Positions 42,497 to 55,360 are shown, numbered from the stretch's first letter. The stretch is 64,000 nucleotides of DNA from Bathynomus jamesi (GCA_023014485.1 JAJOZX010000878.1:981001-1045000); one strand, 5' to 3'. Numbers and translations: made by a program. The notes: generated from the sequence alone by a model not told the origin.

Positions 42497-42789
42497 TAAT
42501 ATATTCGGCTAATTTACGTGGTTTTGCTCGCTTGAAAACATCAAAGCGACATTGAAGTTAGTTTAGAAGATTTTGAAGACAAATTATTTACATACAGTAT
42601 ATTAAACACTTTGTAATTAACGTTTCGAAGCTGAAAATCTTTTGCTAATGCGTAGAAGTGATTGCATAATTTATCTAAATTAAAATCAAGAAAGCGCCAA
42701 TTAAGAAAAAAATAATTTTTCACGAAACCATCCACTGATGCAAATGATGAAATTACGCAATACTCAGTAGTATTCCCGCGTTTGCTTAG
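42497..42789. other. AT-rich stretch, nothing recognised
   Basis: No coding frame above background and no terminal repeats. Confidence 0.4.
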
Positions 42790-43075
42790 AGGAATTTGGG
42801 TGCTTTGAATCCTGCCCCTGGAGGCCTACGCCTCCGTTATAAGGGGACTCCCCCTTCCTTAAGTTCCTCACCCCATTTATGGGGTCTCACCGTCTTTAAT
42901 GAAGGGCATTTGCCCCATGAGGGGCCACTTGCGGGGCCCCCACCTCCTTGGGGAACAAAAAAAAGATTCATCCTCGCCTTCCTTCACGAGCAAAAAAATC
43001 CTGTCCTGTGGGATTCTTTCACGGTCTTTCATGAGACAAACAAAATCAAACAAACAAACGCAGACAAAGACAGAG
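42790..43075. other. Isolated GC-rich block
   Basis: About 170 bp of unusually GC-rich sequence with short inverted pieces (GGAGGCCTACGCCTCC, CCCCATTTATGGGG, GGGGCCACTTGCGGGGCCCC) is followed by a CAAACAAA-rich tail. No domain is seen in its frames. It may be a structured repeat or the 5' end of an unrecognised element. Confidence 0.5.
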
Positions 43076-43794
43076 TTTGACACTCAATTTTGAACTTATA
43101 CTCTTAAACATTAGAAATGAAAACTTAAAATAAATATCTGAAAAAGGGTTTAATAGACATAACGACAGTGTCTACCGACTTCAAAGCATATTATTATATT
43201 CTAATACCACATTACTTACTCAAATGTAATTCCATTTTCATATGGTAACAAATTGCGAACATCACAAGAAACAAAATCAGGTTAAACGTATTTTACATCA
43301 AAAACAATTTCTTTGTTTAATATCTGTATTATGAAAAATAAAATGAAGATTTATTATTTTAATATAAATTAATTTCTCTTTTTTTATAAGGGAGACTGAC
43401 TTTTTTTCATCCGATGTGAACCTCAAATACAAGATCTTTTTATACATTCATAACACATGCTTAATTGTTTATTTACTTTTAAATATATAGTTTTCTGTTA
43501 TTTACATCGCTATATACCATTATATTCACATGACATCTGCTGGTTTGTGAACTATTAATTTTACTGCACATCAAATTTCGTTATAAATTTGCGTGTGTTT
43601 AAAGAATTTAACAACGTAATTTAGCAACGTAATTTAAAAATTTTAATGACCTGATATTTGTATGTAATATTTGTATGTATGTACTGATATTTAGGTTATA
43701 CATTTTGTGAATCAACACGTAAATAAGTGAGATAATATAGCCACCCCCTCTCTCTATTGTGTAATTATATATATATAACAAGTATGAGGGTATT
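43076..43794. other. AT-rich stretch, nothing recognised
   Basis: No credible coding sequence or repeat structure apart from a short TA run at 43768. Confidence 0.4.
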
Positions 43795-44100
43795 CTATCC
43801 AGCAATAATTACAGGGCTATTGCTAGCACCTCTTGCTTCTCGAAACTACTAGAGAAACTCTTGTTACTACAACGCGTAAATGATTACTTATGAACTAAAT
43901 GAGTTTGGTTTTAAAAGGTCCCACTCAACTGTTCTGTGTGTATAGATATACTTAAGGAAATTATATTTAAATACTCTGACAGTAATTCAACTATTTATAG
44001 CTGTTTTCTAGATATAAGTAAGGCATATAATAGAATGAATCACAATATTTTATTCACAAAACTAGAAGGCAGGGAAGGTCCTATGTATATATTAAATTTA
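43795..44100 (+). pseudogene. LINE reverse transcriptase fragment (fourth type)
   Basis: With frameshifts, the plus strand encodes NNYRAIASTSCFSKLLEKLL, then FGFK, and SVCIDILKEIIFKYSDS running into YSCFLDISKAYNRMNHNILF. These are RT fingers (NYRAIA) and motif A (FLDISKAYNRMNH), of a type unlike the LINEs at 3.6-21 kb. The remainder is absent. Confidence 0.7.
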
Positions 44101-44109
44101 TAATAACAT

Positions 44110-44747
44110 AATATACAATGATGAAGTACAAGAATTTAAGTATTGGGGTCAAACCATCTCCTTGACTGAAGACTCAGATATAAGAAAATCTTGAAGCCTT
44201 TTTGTTAGAGTGAATATGACTAAGGAGATTCTGGTTCTGTACAAGTGAAACTAAAGAAGCTCCCTTTATGCAGTAATATATACGAACAGCAATTCGCGGT
44301 AATAACGCATTAGGAAAAGTAACTTTTAATAAATAATCTTATTCAAAATTAAAATGGGCGAAGCAAGCTAAACGCAGCAATTAATACAAGATTGTTCATT
44401 AATAATAATAATATTGAACCACACTTTACCGTCAATTTTGAATTTATACCGTCACCCTTAATTCGGTATGCATCTTCTTCGCTATATATTGCTACAAAGA
44501 AAACGGAATAACGTATTTTATCGCTGAACTTTAAAAATCCTATTCAGAAGTTTACGGATAATACGTAATATTGTACGCAACATGTAGCATATATGCATAT
44601 AGGAGTGGATATTTTGACTCACGAGTTTGCCTATAAAACATGTTATGTATTCTATAAAATACACTAGCGTTTTTAGTACCTTTAATAAGGTGTTTTTCAT
44701 TCCTACACAACGATATGTTAGTTTTCATATTTCTGTCAAAATTGTGC

Positions 44748-44810
<63 letters not shown>

Positions 44811-44870
44811 GACCTTTTTGAATATGGTACACAATTACAAAGTGCTTTGAAAGATTGTGCGCCATATTCA
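44110..44870. repeat. Dispersed repeat, inverted copy at 62345-63012
   Basis: GGGCGAAGCAAGCTAAACGC, GTATGCATCTTCTTCGC, AACATGTTATGTATTCTATA and AGATTGTGCGCCATATTCAG all recur in reverse order and orientation at 62345-63012. It contains a (TA)n tract (44752-44807) that the other copy lacks. Confidence 0.8.
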
Positions 44871-45257
44871 GATATATATATATATATATATATGCAGGAT
44901 TTCAATCTCAACTTTGGATCCACATTTTGTCGAAGTGGACACTCATTCTGTGCATAATGACCCTCTTTATCTCTGCTGACCCCACTTGTAGAAGAAACAA
45001 GAGAACTTTTTGTATCTAAACTCTAAGCCACAGAGAAGTGCAACCACTTTCAGATCACTACAGATATGTCAGGAGTGTTTATCATAGAAAATATGCTTCA
45101 AAAGTAACTGCATACTGTTACATGTTTCATTCATATGAATTTTATGTGCAGACAAAGCCGAAGGATAAATATTACGTTGTATGATAGTTCAGATTTCAAA
45201 CTCAACTTTGATGAATCGATAAAAAGACTCCATTCCTTAGGATTGTGCCTCGCAGCC

Positions 45258-45297
<40 letters not shown>

Positions 45298-45314
45298 ATA
45301 TATATATATATATA

Positions 45315-45640
45315 ATGTAGTGTCCCCAAATTAAGAGAGAGACATTAGATCTATTCAACACTGAAAGAAAATAGCTTGGTTGTCAAGAATCCAAGACTTT
45401 TTAACCAGCTTCCAAACAATCTCAGGAGAATCACAGCAGGTAGAAAGTTAAAGTCCTCAAAAGAAGACTAGATGCTTGGCCCAGTACGGTAACAGATGAA
45501 CCCGGTGTATCTCGATATGCGTGGTAGAGAGTGCAAGAGAACAATTCGCTCATTCACCAGGCCTACAGGCAAGGTCCCCAACATTGTCTGTGTGTGAAGA
45601 CAGACCAATACACGGAGCTGCTACGAGGCTGCGCGGTGTT
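45315..45640 (+). pseudogene. LINE 3'-end fragment
   Basis: In shifting frames it matches the last 110 codons of LINE C (LKENSLVVKNPRLFNQLPNN type, then RPGVS/RWRVQENNSLIHQA). It ends in (TA)n-like sequence. Confidence 0.75.
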
Positions 45641-45654
45641 TATATAAATATATA

Positions 45655-46599
45655 CAGTGGAACCTTGCTTAACGAGCATAATTCGTTCCCGAATTGTGCT
45701 CGTTATGCAAAATGCTCGTTAAACAAGGCAATTTTTTCCATAGGAATCAATGTAAAATATGATAATGCGTTCCATGCTTAAAAAATACTTAAAATAATAT
45801 TTATAATGATATTTAAAGGCGTTTTTTAAATTATTATTGCATGAAATGAAAAGATTATTAATAAAAATTAACCCAAAAGAGAATGTAAATAATTAGTAAA
45901 CGGTGAAATTTATAAATAACTTACGAAGAGAGAAGGTGCTCCTGACGCACGCAAAGGAAATGAAGAGACAGGGAGGAGGAGAGGGTTATTGAGGAAGGAG
46001 GAGAATCGTCTTCGTTCAATGCAATAACATTCTCGACGAGCTCACAGTCACTAGCTTTAAATTTTTTAGAGGCACTTTCACTTTCTTTTGGATCCTTTTT
46101 CACGAGGAAACTGTCTAGAGACATTTGTTTTTGTCTACGCTTTTTTTGACGAAAATGCGTGATAACATTATCATTAAATAAATTTGTAGATCGCATAGTC
46201 ACTGCCTTATTAGGATGATGCTTTTCAACGTATGATACAACAGATTCCCAAGATCTCAGCATCTCCCTTATTGCACTGGAGGGTTGTTGTTCTGCTACGG
46301 GCGTTTCTTTGTCCTCCCCTGACAAATTCTCCCCCACAATTTCTTCCTGTTGAGTAGATTGCAGGAGGAGACTTGGGGGATAAAGAAAGCGAGTCAACGT
46401 AAGTAAGACGCTCGGATGGACTCCGCGACCTTACTGTATTTATTTTGCTTTTGCGTTGAAAAGATGTTATTTTATTTTTAAAATATTTTGCTCGTTAAGC
46501 AAAGTGTCGCTCGTTATGCAAGGTAATTTTCCCCCATTCTTTTGGCTCGTTATACGAATTTCTCGTTATACGAGGCACTCGTTAAGCAAGGTTCCACTG
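45655..46599. mobile_element. Pogo/Tigger-like element, internally deleted (945 bp)
   Basis: The termini CAGTGGAACCTTGCTTAACG and CGTTAAGCAAGGTTCCACTG are perfect over 20 bp and lie between TA dinucleotides. Subterminal GCTCGTTA(T/A) repeats are characteristic of Tigger-type elements. It retains only the transposase C-terminus on the minus strand. Confidence 0.92.
45921..46397 (-). pseudogene. Tigger-like transposase C-terminal tail
   Basis: The frame contains IREMLRSWESVVSYVEKHHP, then NKAVTMRSTNLFNDNVITHF and QKQMSLDSFLVKK, the usual C-terminus of Tigger/jerky-type transposases after the DDE domain. The CENP-B-type DNA-binding and DDE domains are missing. Confidence 0.8.
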
Positions 46600-46715
46600 T
46601 ATATATGATGAAAAAACCATTAGACGAAAGCACTTGAACACCATTCAGTGTTTCCTTTTTCTTCGTGGTTCTTTTCATCATAAACATTATTTACGTGTTA
46701 CTTTCGTGAGATAAT

Positions 46716-46718
<3 letters not shown>

Positions 46719-46784
<66 letters not shown>
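46719..46784. repeat. (TA)n microsatellite
   Basis: TA repeat between a PLE terminal block and a LINE fragment. Confidence 0.95.
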
Positions 46785-46785
<1 letters not shown>

Positions 46786-46786
<1 letters not shown>

Positions 46787-48110
46787 CAATAAAGGAAAAA
46801 TCCAAATTACTTCTATGCGAAAAGGGAAACAAAAACATGCGAAGCCATCGGGATCTTGAGGAATGGAAATAATGAACTAAATGACGATCTAAAAGAAATA
46901 TCTGAAACAATGAGACCCAGTATGAATCAGTTTTCAGTACTCAAAAAGCGACAAAGCGATACCCCGACATAGATGCATTCTTTGAAGAGAAATTGCAAGG
47001 AGTGTGTATAACAGGCTTTGATTTTACCCTAGAAGATGTAGCGAGAGCTATAAGGGAAATGAAATCGCATTCAGTTGCAAGTCCGGGCAATTGGAACGCA
47101 TTATTGATTAAAATTTGTAAATATGAAATAGCTACACCTTGGTACTGTATATGGAAAACATCCATAGACACTGGGGAAATATCGAGCATCTTGAAAAGAG
47201 CAAACATTGCCCGTATATATATATAAAGGACGAGGTAGATCTCAATCAAAGAACCAGTGTCATTGGCGACCCACCTTATCAAAGTAATTGAATGAATAGT
47301 TATAGAAAATCTTCGCTTTCTTGGAGACACTGGAAAGATTCGCCGAAAATCAGCATGGATTCTGATCAGGTAGATCATGCCTATCACAACTAATAGAGCA
47401 CTATATCAATATCCTAGATGTACTGGAAGGCAATGACAACTACGATGTCATATACACGGATTTTGCTAAAGCTTTCAACAAATGCGTTCATGATATAATA
47501 GCACATAAAATGAAATATATGGGAATATCAGGCAAAGTGAGAAAAGGATCTACAGCTTCCTCAGAGGACGTCTACGGGTCGTCGAAATTCAAGGTATATC
47601 ATCATCAGAATTGGAGTACGTAGCTCAGTGCCACAAGGTATAGCACTGGGACCCACTCCTTTTCATTATCATGTTAACAGATATAGACAGTGAAGTAAAC
47701 ACCGCCAGTATAGTAACATCCTTTGCAGACGATAATGATCACCAGAAAAACCAAGCGATGTAAATGAAGTGGAGGGGTTGCAGGGGGATACGAATAAAAT
47801 ATACAAATAGTCAGAAGACAACAACATGACATTTAACATCGAGAAATTTCAGCTCTTGAGATATGGTAGAAATGAGGAACTTAAACAGACTGCATATTAT
47901 ACCCCAGATAGACGTGGAAAATCAGAGAAGCATGAAAGCTCACGAACTGTAATAATGACCGAAGATGTGAAATTCGAAACACAAAATCAGATAACGAAAA
48001 TAAAGCAAGAAACCAACTGCTCTTCAACCAAGTCAGACCTAGGGGATGGAACAACAGCTTGACCTTCGCTTCGTGTGAAGAGACCATCACACGGAACATC
48101 AACGAGGTTA
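46786..48110 (+). pseudogene. LINE copy D, RT fragment
   Basis: The sequence is close to LINE C: FTLEDVARAIREMKSHSVA, NWNALLIKICKYEIATPWYC, IDTGEISSILKRANIARIY, YTDFAKAFNKCVHDIIAH and EKFQLLRYGRNEELKQTAYY in broken frames. The fingers motif GDRSQAKNYRP is partly deleted. The tail ends in CACACGGAACATC before (TA)n. Confidence 0.85.
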
Positions 48111-48408
48111 ACGAGTATTTACATAAAGTATATATATATAGTTTATGTGAGTTCGAACGATGATTCAGGGTCGACCTATAGACGTTCTCTCTGCAGCGGC
48201 CCGCATCATTTACAGTATATACACACATATATACATACACCAAAGAATGAAAGAACTTAGCAAAGCAAAGAAAATAGTAATAGTAATACTTTATGAATGA
48301 AATTTACGCATACCCAATCTTCACAAATCGGCAGAGACGGCTTTTCAGGCGAGGCATGGGAGGCCGGGCCTCCTCTAGTTTTTATAATGCTAATATGTGA
48401 ATTATATA

Positions 48409-49622
48409 CAGGGTGTACATAAAGTCAGGATCTATTTTTGTGAAATAATTATTTTTTTCTATTTTTCTTTTCAGAAGCCCTTAAAATGAATACAGAAGAG
48501 CGTGTGGCAATAGTAATTTGGCGAATCGAGGGAAAGAAATACAATGACATCAGAGAGAAGTTTAGAAGGAGATTTCAAAGCCGGGGCCAATAGACAAGAC
48601 AATACGAAAATTGGTGAACAAATTTAAACGAACGGGATCTGTAAATGATGAAGCAAGATCAGGACGACTGTGTATGTCAGATCTTACCGTGAATGCAGTA
48701 CGCGGAATTATCACTGAGGAGCCACGTACGTCCGTTCGTGCTGCATCACACAGACTCGGCCTCCCGACGTCATCTGTGCACAAAATTCTGAAAGTTAATT
48801 TGCAGAAGAAAAGCTATCATTTGCAGGTTTTACATGATTTACATGAGGAAGATTTCCCTCGACGAAGTGCTGTGTGTGCTGATCTCGTAGAACAAATCTG
48901 GAGTGATAATTTAATGGACAACATTCTCTTTAGTGATGAAGCCACTTTCCATACGTGTGGAAAAGTAAATCGCCATAACTGTCGAATTTGGCAGATGAAA
49001 GACCGAATGATTTCGTCCAAAATTGGGAAAGAGACTCACCTAAAGTTAATGTCTGGATGGGTTTAACAAAATCTAAGGTTTATGGTCCTTTTTTCTTTGC
49101 TGAAGCTACAGTTACGGGGCTTATTTATCTGGACATGTTGCAGCAATTCCTTGAACCTCAGCTGATTGGGGATAGGATTGTTAGTACCGTCGTCTATCAA
49201 CATGATGGTGCTCCTTGTCACTATGCCAAAATTGTTCAGGATTATCTAAATGGACGTTTTCCAAATCGCTGGATCGGACGCGGAAGCAACAAAAGACCTT
49301 GGCCAGCGAGATCACCAGATTTAACCCCTTTAGATTTCTTTGCATGGGGCTTTATCAAATCGCACGTCTATCAGACGAAGATTACGAGTCTTGAAAACTT
49401 ACGTATACGAACTGCTGCAGATAACATAACCCCACAAATGCTCCAGAATGTGTTTAGAAATGCTGCGGAACGATTTGAGCTGTGCAGGGATACTGATGGG
49501 CGTCACGTCGAATCCTACTCTTAATTATTTAATAAATGTTACCACTGTATCATTTTATGATTGAATTCCATATAATTTCCAAGTGCTTCACAAAAATAGA
49601 TCCTGACTTTATGTACACCCTG
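48409..49622. mobile_element. Full-length mariner-like element (1214 bp)
   Basis: The termini CAGGGTGTACATAAAGTCAG and CTGACTTTATGTACACCCTG extend into an inverted repeat of about 33 bp, with TA on both outer sides (48407-48408, 49623-49624). It encodes a nearly complete transposase. Its termini and protein match the fold-back copy at 7528-8061. Confidence 0.92.
48486..49524 (+). pseudogene. Mariner-like (DD34D-type) transposase with two frameshifts
   Basis: The start ATG 48486 gives NTEERVAIVIWRIEGKKYND. A frameshift near 48590 leads to FKRTGSVNDEARSGRLCMSD (helix-turn-helix and GRP-like hinge), then NILFSDEATFHTCGKVNRHN (first D). After a second shift near 49000 come VVYQHDGAPCHYAKIVQDYL (second D), RPWPARSPDLTPLDFFAWGF (third D) and a C-terminal tail ENLRIRTAADNITPQMLQNV. 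All three catalytic residues are present; only two indels separate it from an open frame. Confidence 0.88.
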
Positions 49623-49626
49623 TATA

Positions 49627-49862
49627 TAGTGCGTTCGAAAAGTCTCTCCGCAGTGCTATGTTAAACGCATATGAAATTGCAAAAAAATGCAGTTTTCATT
49701 GAACCATGATTTAGTGATTTTATTACATAACCTTTTGATTTTACAGCATGTGTTGAAAGTGTTTTCCACCATTTTTCAGGCACAGAGCCACTCGTCTACA
49801 CTTGTTGTCAAACACTTTTGACAACAAGCACGTTGACTGCGGAGAGACTTTTCGAACGCACT
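49627..49862. mobile_element. MITE (about 236 bp) with GTGCGTTCGAAAAGTCTCTC ends
   Basis: GTGCGTTCGAAAAGTCTCTC at the left is mirrored by GAGAGACTTTTCGAACGCAC at the right; TA-rich flanks follow. The interior includes short inverted pieces around ACAACAAGTGTTTGACAACA-like sequence and no coding frame. It abuts the mariner at 48409-49622. Confidence 0.85.
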
Positions 49863-49863
49863 G

Positions 49864-49906
<43 letters not shown>

Positions 49907-50157
49907 AATCGTTTAAATGTGTTTTAATTAGTTCAAGCTTTCAAGCCACCTTAGGCCTATCGTTTAATGTGGAATCCTAACCACCAGCACCCCAGCGTCT
50001 TAACTACTAGGTCAACCAGGGCACCCATGGTAGATAAATGGGTACCCTGGGCGACCTAGTGGTTAAGACGTTGAGGTGCTGGTGGTTCGGATTCCACATT
50101 AAACTGTAGGCCCAAGGTGGCTTGAAAAGCTTGAACTAATTAAAACACATTTAAACG

Positions 50158-50160
<3 letters not shown>
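49907..50160. mobile_element. Head-to-head pair of tRNA-headed SINEs (palindrome)
   Basis: 49907-50032 is a minus-strand SINE and 50036-50160 a plus-strand SINE with CGACCTAGTGGTTAAGACGT, GGTTCGGATTCCACATTAAA and TGTAGGCCCAAGGTGGC. The arms are nearly identical, so the pair forms a 250-bp palindrome flanked by (TA)n. Confidence 0.85.
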
Positions 50161-50251
<91 letters not shown>

Positions 50252-50255
50252 TATT
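50160..50255. repeat. (TA)n microsatellite
   Basis: About 40 TA units with a CACACATA end. Confidence 0.95.
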
Positions 50256-51412
<1,157 letters not shown>

Positions 51413-51420
51413 ATATACAA

Positions 51421-51476
<56 letters not shown>

Positions 51477-51477
51477 C

Positions 51478-51950
51478 GCCACCAGTTTTGGCTCTCCTCC
51501 CATTTCATTGTCAACCCTGGTGAACTAACTTGCAACTTTTCTATCCTAAATGACCTGGAGCAAATTACCCTACTCGTATTCCCGGTTGCATTAGAGGTAG
51601 GCCCAACATTCTGAATTTATTTATTACCTCTCGTCCTTCTTCTTACTCTGTGAAACTTTTCTCTTCGTTGGGGACCTCCGATCACAATCTTATAGCTGTT
51701 TCCTGTCCTATTGCTCCAATACAGCATTTGGATCCTCCAAGAGGAGGCGTCTTTGGTCCCTTCAGCACCACTATTGGGGCGCCCTTAGGCAGTACTTCTG
51801 TGATTTCCTATGGAATGCTTACTGCATCCGTGGCCGGGGCCCTTCTGGGTGTGCTGAGCGCATCAGAGATTTGCTTCTCTCGGGCATGAAGGTGTACATC
51901 CCATATTTTATCCCTACTGTTAATGTTAGAAAACCTTGGTTTAACTTTAC
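51478..51950 (+). pseudogene. LINE endonuclease-end fragment (fifth LINE type)
   Basis: Frames include FSILNDLEQITLLV, then YSVKLFSSLGTSDHNLIAVS (SDHN is the endonuclease C-terminal motif), PIAPIQ and a region with AYCIRGRGPSGCAERISEIC. It resembles the endonuclease end of Jockey/R1-like LINEs. The RT is missing. Confidence 0.6.
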
Positions 51951-52417
51951 TTGCTCTAATGCTATTCGCAACAGAGTGTATTCAGTATGAATATGTCATT
52001 TGTGCAATAAGAAAGGTGTACCTTTGGCGAGGTTCACAGGCCCCGATCCAGACTCAGAAAGCTAATGTGGTGTGTGTGTGTGTGTGTGTGTGTGTGTGGA
52101 CGGGTGTTGTGGAAACTGCATGATGCCTTGAAGCACAATGTTTAAAACTCAAAGTTTGAGAAGTATTTCGTACATATTTAATTTTATTGAATTTTTGGTT
52201 AATATTTGGCTGGACACATGGGCTAACGAGAAATGAGAGGTTGTGTTTCACTAGCAATATTTTTCATGCTCTTTACGATGGTACTAATTATTTTTTGTGG
52301 AAATGCAAGATTATAGAAAAAATTACAATTTACTTTTTTATAGTGAATATTTCCTGTTTTGGCTATAATGTACCTTTTTTCATAAAATATTTTTCCTGAT
52401 TGTGCTATGTTTTTGCT
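51951..52417. other. AT-rich stretch with (GT)n
   Basis: A GT microsatellite lies at 52070-52098. No other feature was found. Confidence 0.45.
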
Positions 52418-53285
52418 ACTCTGCGACTTAATTAGTTGATTAGTTGGTTGGTTTCTGTTCTGTCCATTTTTTTTCTAATTGGATTCAGTTTGGTCGTGTT
52501 TGTGATAGAATTATGACGTGCTCTTCGTGTGGTTTCTGACTTTGAGAACTTGATTTGTCATGTGCCCTAAATGAAGATAAAGCATTGGATGTTTTTATCA
52601 ATTACGGCGTTATTCTCTCATCCTTAACTTGCCCGAAATGTGACAGTGAGTGCCTAATACGAAAAGATCAGAAGATATTTAGGTGAAGTAACCAATATTA
52701 ACCTGTTAGGCCAACTGAATGCCCGGTTAGGTCAACTGAATGCCCGGTTAGGCCAACTGAATGCCCGGTTAGGCCAACTGAATGCCCGGTTAGGTCAACT
52801 GAATGCCCAGTTAGATCAACTGAATGCCCAGTTAGGTCAACTGAATGCCAGGTTAGGTCAACTGAATGCCCGGTTAGGTCAACTGTACACCCTTGATGAT
52901 TGGTTAGGTTAAGTAATGATATTTTCGTTAGTTTAAACGAAAATGACGAAAACGAAAATGACATGGCCTGAAGTTGAAATAAAAAATACATTTTTCTAGT
53001 GTATTTTGGTGTTTTCTGTGGCTAGGTTAGGTTAGGTTGGTTAAGTTAGTTAATTTAGTTAGGTTAACTAGTTTTTTATCAGAATTACATTTTCCTGGTA
53101 TCGTTTTCTCTGCTTTGTTGGAATTTGACACATTTCTTGTGCAAATGAGTAGAAACACTCCGTATTTTGGAATGGAAAAAAAAATAGTTTCTATTCATTT
53201 GCACAAGAAATGGGTATCAGATTCAAACAAAGCAGAGCAAACTACACTAGAAAAATGTAATTTTGATAAAAAATGTAGCCCCTGT
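52418..53285. repeat. TTAGG-bearing repeat family, copy 1
   Basis: It begins TACTCTGCGACTTAATTAGT-like and runs through a 21-bp minisatellite, the core CTTGATGATTGGTTAGGTTA, then GATATTTTCGTTAGTTTAAA, a GTTAGGTTAGGTTGG segment and a terminal hairpin (TTTGTGCAAATGAGTAGAAA mirrored near 53195). Copy 2 is at 54190-54930, and a short relative is at 12609-12829. No coding potential. Confidence 0.8.
52705..52892. repeat. 21-bp minisatellite, nine copies
   Basis: The unit is GTTAGGTCAACTGAATGCCCG, given here only once; eight full copies and a diverged ninth occur with C/T and G/A variants. Each unit carries the pentamer TTAGG. Confidence 0.95.
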
Positions 53286-53488
53286 GTCTAGCTAAATATT
53301 TACCAAATTTTTTTATGGCTTATAATTAGCAGCTATTTTGTAAAATTATTGTCATATCATATAGCTATACGGGTTAATATGTTTTAAATGACATGGACTG
53401 GACCTGTAAATCAAAATAACTTTTTATGAGGTAGTTTTAGTCGCTTTATCAAATTTGTCACTCATTTTTTGTGCAAACTATTGTAGAA

Positions 53489-53493
<5 letters not shown>

Positions 53494-53565
<72 letters not shown>

Positions 53566-53577
53566 ATATATATATAT
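53494..53577. repeat. (AAT)n and (TA)n microsatellites
   Basis: AAT repeat (53491-53521) followed by interrupted TA repeat. Confidence 0.95.
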
Positions 53578-54150
53578 ATGGGCTATTCAAATTGATTCAC
53601 CTGATTTCAAATGAGAATATTTTTTAATGTTACAAATACAGTGTGATTTGTGATACATCAACCAAAAGAAAAACTGTTCAAATTTTGTCTCTCACCTCAT
53701 AAATGCTCTATGTGACTTCCCCTAGTTACACGAGCAATGTCGACACGATAGTCGAATTCCTCCCATACTCGCTCCAGCATGTCCGTTGTCACTGACTCTA
53801 TGGCAGTAACAATGCGAGTTCGGAGCTCATCCAAAGATGTGGGCAATGGTGGCACGTACACAGTATCCTTAACGTACCCCCAAAGGAAGAAGTCGCACGG
53901 TGTAAGATTCGGCAACCTAGGGGGCCCGAAAACTGCAACACACAAAACGCCTTCTGCTGTGCAGACGCCATTTTCACACTGACTGTTTGTTGCTAGGCTA
54001 GGCCACGGCGTGACTTTGGAGCCCTCTCGCGGTGATCTTGTAAAACTCAGAGATTTTCTCTTTCATGTGGTGTATGCCCAGTTGATGCACGGTTGATAGG
54101 TACGGAAGTATTCTCAGTTGAAATCGGATGAATCAATTTGAATAGCCCTG
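53578..54150. mobile_element. Deleted Tc1/mariner-like element between the two TTAGG repeats
   Basis: The ends GGGCTATTCAAATTGATTCA and TGAATCAATTTGAATAGCCC are inverted repeats next to TA-rich flanks. It keeps only the transposase C-terminus on the minus strand. Confidence 0.8.
53697..53985 (-). pseudogene. Tc1/mariner-like transposase C-terminus
   Basis: The frame has GPPRLPNLTPCDFFLWGYVK, YVPPLPTSLDELRTRIVTAI and TRGSHIEHL. The third catalytic region reads LPNLTPCDFF, so the SPD aspartate is replaced by N. The rest of the enzyme is deleted. Confidence 0.8.
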
Positions 54151-54189
54151 TATATAGTGTATTTGTAGTTGGGGGAGGTATGACGTCAT

Positions 54190-54930
54190 GTTACTCTGCG
54201 ACTTAATTAGTTTGTTGGTTTCTGTTCTGGCTATTTTTTTTCTAATTGGATTCAGTTTGGTGGTGTTTGTGATAGAATTATGACGTGCCGTTCGTGTGGT
54301 TTCGACTTTGAAAACTTGATTCGTCATGTGCCCTAGATGGAGACAAAGCATTGAATGTTTTTATCAATTAATTGTTATCAATTTATTCAATTAATTGAAT
54401 GCCCGGTTAGGGTAATTGAATGCCAGGTTAGGGTAATTGAATGCCCGGTTAGGTTAATTGAATGCCAGGTTAGGCCAACTGAATACCCGGTTAGGTCAAC
54501 TGAATGCCTGGTTAGGTCAACTGTACGCCCTTGATGATTGGTTAGGTCAACTGGACGCCCTTCATGATTGGTTAGGTTAAGTCGTGATATTTTCGTTAGT
54601 TTAAACGAAAATGACGAGAGCAAACTTTTCTGGTTAATTTTGGGGTGTTTTGCACGTTTCCTGTGGTAATGCGTCGTTTACGAGATCTCGTAACCTGAAC
54701 ATGTTAGGTTATGCTTTATTGTATAAAATTTAGCCAAAAATACATATTTTAAGTAACTTTTGGTGTGCTTTGTTCGAATATGACCTTCATTTCTTGTGCA
54801 AATGAATAGAAATACAGTTGTCATTGCATGGCCCAAACACGTATTTCTGTTCATTTGCACAAGAAATGAAGGTCAGATTTGAACAGAGCACACCAAAATA
54901 CACTAGAAAAATGTATTTTTTATTTCAACT
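54190..54930. repeat. TTAGG-bearing repeat family, copy 2
   Basis: Same order as copy 1: TACTCTGCGACTTAATTAGT, a 21-bp minisatellite (54391-54530, five or six units), CTGTACGCCCTTGATGATTG, GATATTTTCGTTAGTTTAAA, and a terminal hairpin (TTCTTGTGCAAATGAATAGA mirrored near 54845). It lies in direct orientation to copy 1. Confidence 0.8.
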
Positions 54931-55280
54931 TCAGGCTATGTCATTTGCGACATAATTACCGCTACACGCGTGGATGTGTTTAGGGGAAAACAGAAAGAAT
55001 CGCGAAAATAGGTTGCTAAAATATTATTCATATATTAGCATTATAAAAACTAGAGGAGGCCCAGCCTCCCATGCCTCCTATGAAAAGCCGTCTCTGCCGA
55101 TTTGTGAAAATTGGGTATGTGTAAATTTCATTCATAAAGTATTATTATTACTATTTCCTTTGCTAAGTTCTTCTTTCTTTGGTGTATGTATATATGTGTG
55201 TGTATATAAATGATGCGGGCCGCTGCAGAGAGATCGTCTGTAGGTCGACCCTGAATCATCGTTCGCACTCACATAAAACT

Positions 55281-55281
55281 C

Positions 55282-55357
<76 letters not shown>

Positions 55358-55360
55358 CTT
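55281..55360. repeat. (TA)n microsatellite at the LINE E 3' end
   Basis: Interrupted TA repeat adjoining the LINE tail. Confidence 0.95.

Larger units (their letters stand above)
44880..48405. repeat. Inverted duplication, left copy
   Basis: About 2.6 kb of matching sequence recurs inverted at 55029-57640. Both copies carry, in the same relative order, a GCAGGATTTCAATCTCAACT block, a LINE 3' end, a PLE terminal block, a (TA)n tract, a LINE RT fragment and a GGGTCGACCTATAGACGTTC-type block. The left copy has extra insertions: a pogo/Tigger element (45655-46599) and, at its right edge, the mariner at 48409. Confidence 0.85.

Noticed and set aside
52705..52892. CRISPR array
   Set aside because: Units are a contiguous 21-bp minisatellite without spacers, in a eukaryotic repeat context.
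52690..52990. Repetitive 97-codon minus-strand protein with LTGHSVD repeats
   Set aside because: It is an artefact of translating the 21-bp minisatellite, whose length is a multiple of three.
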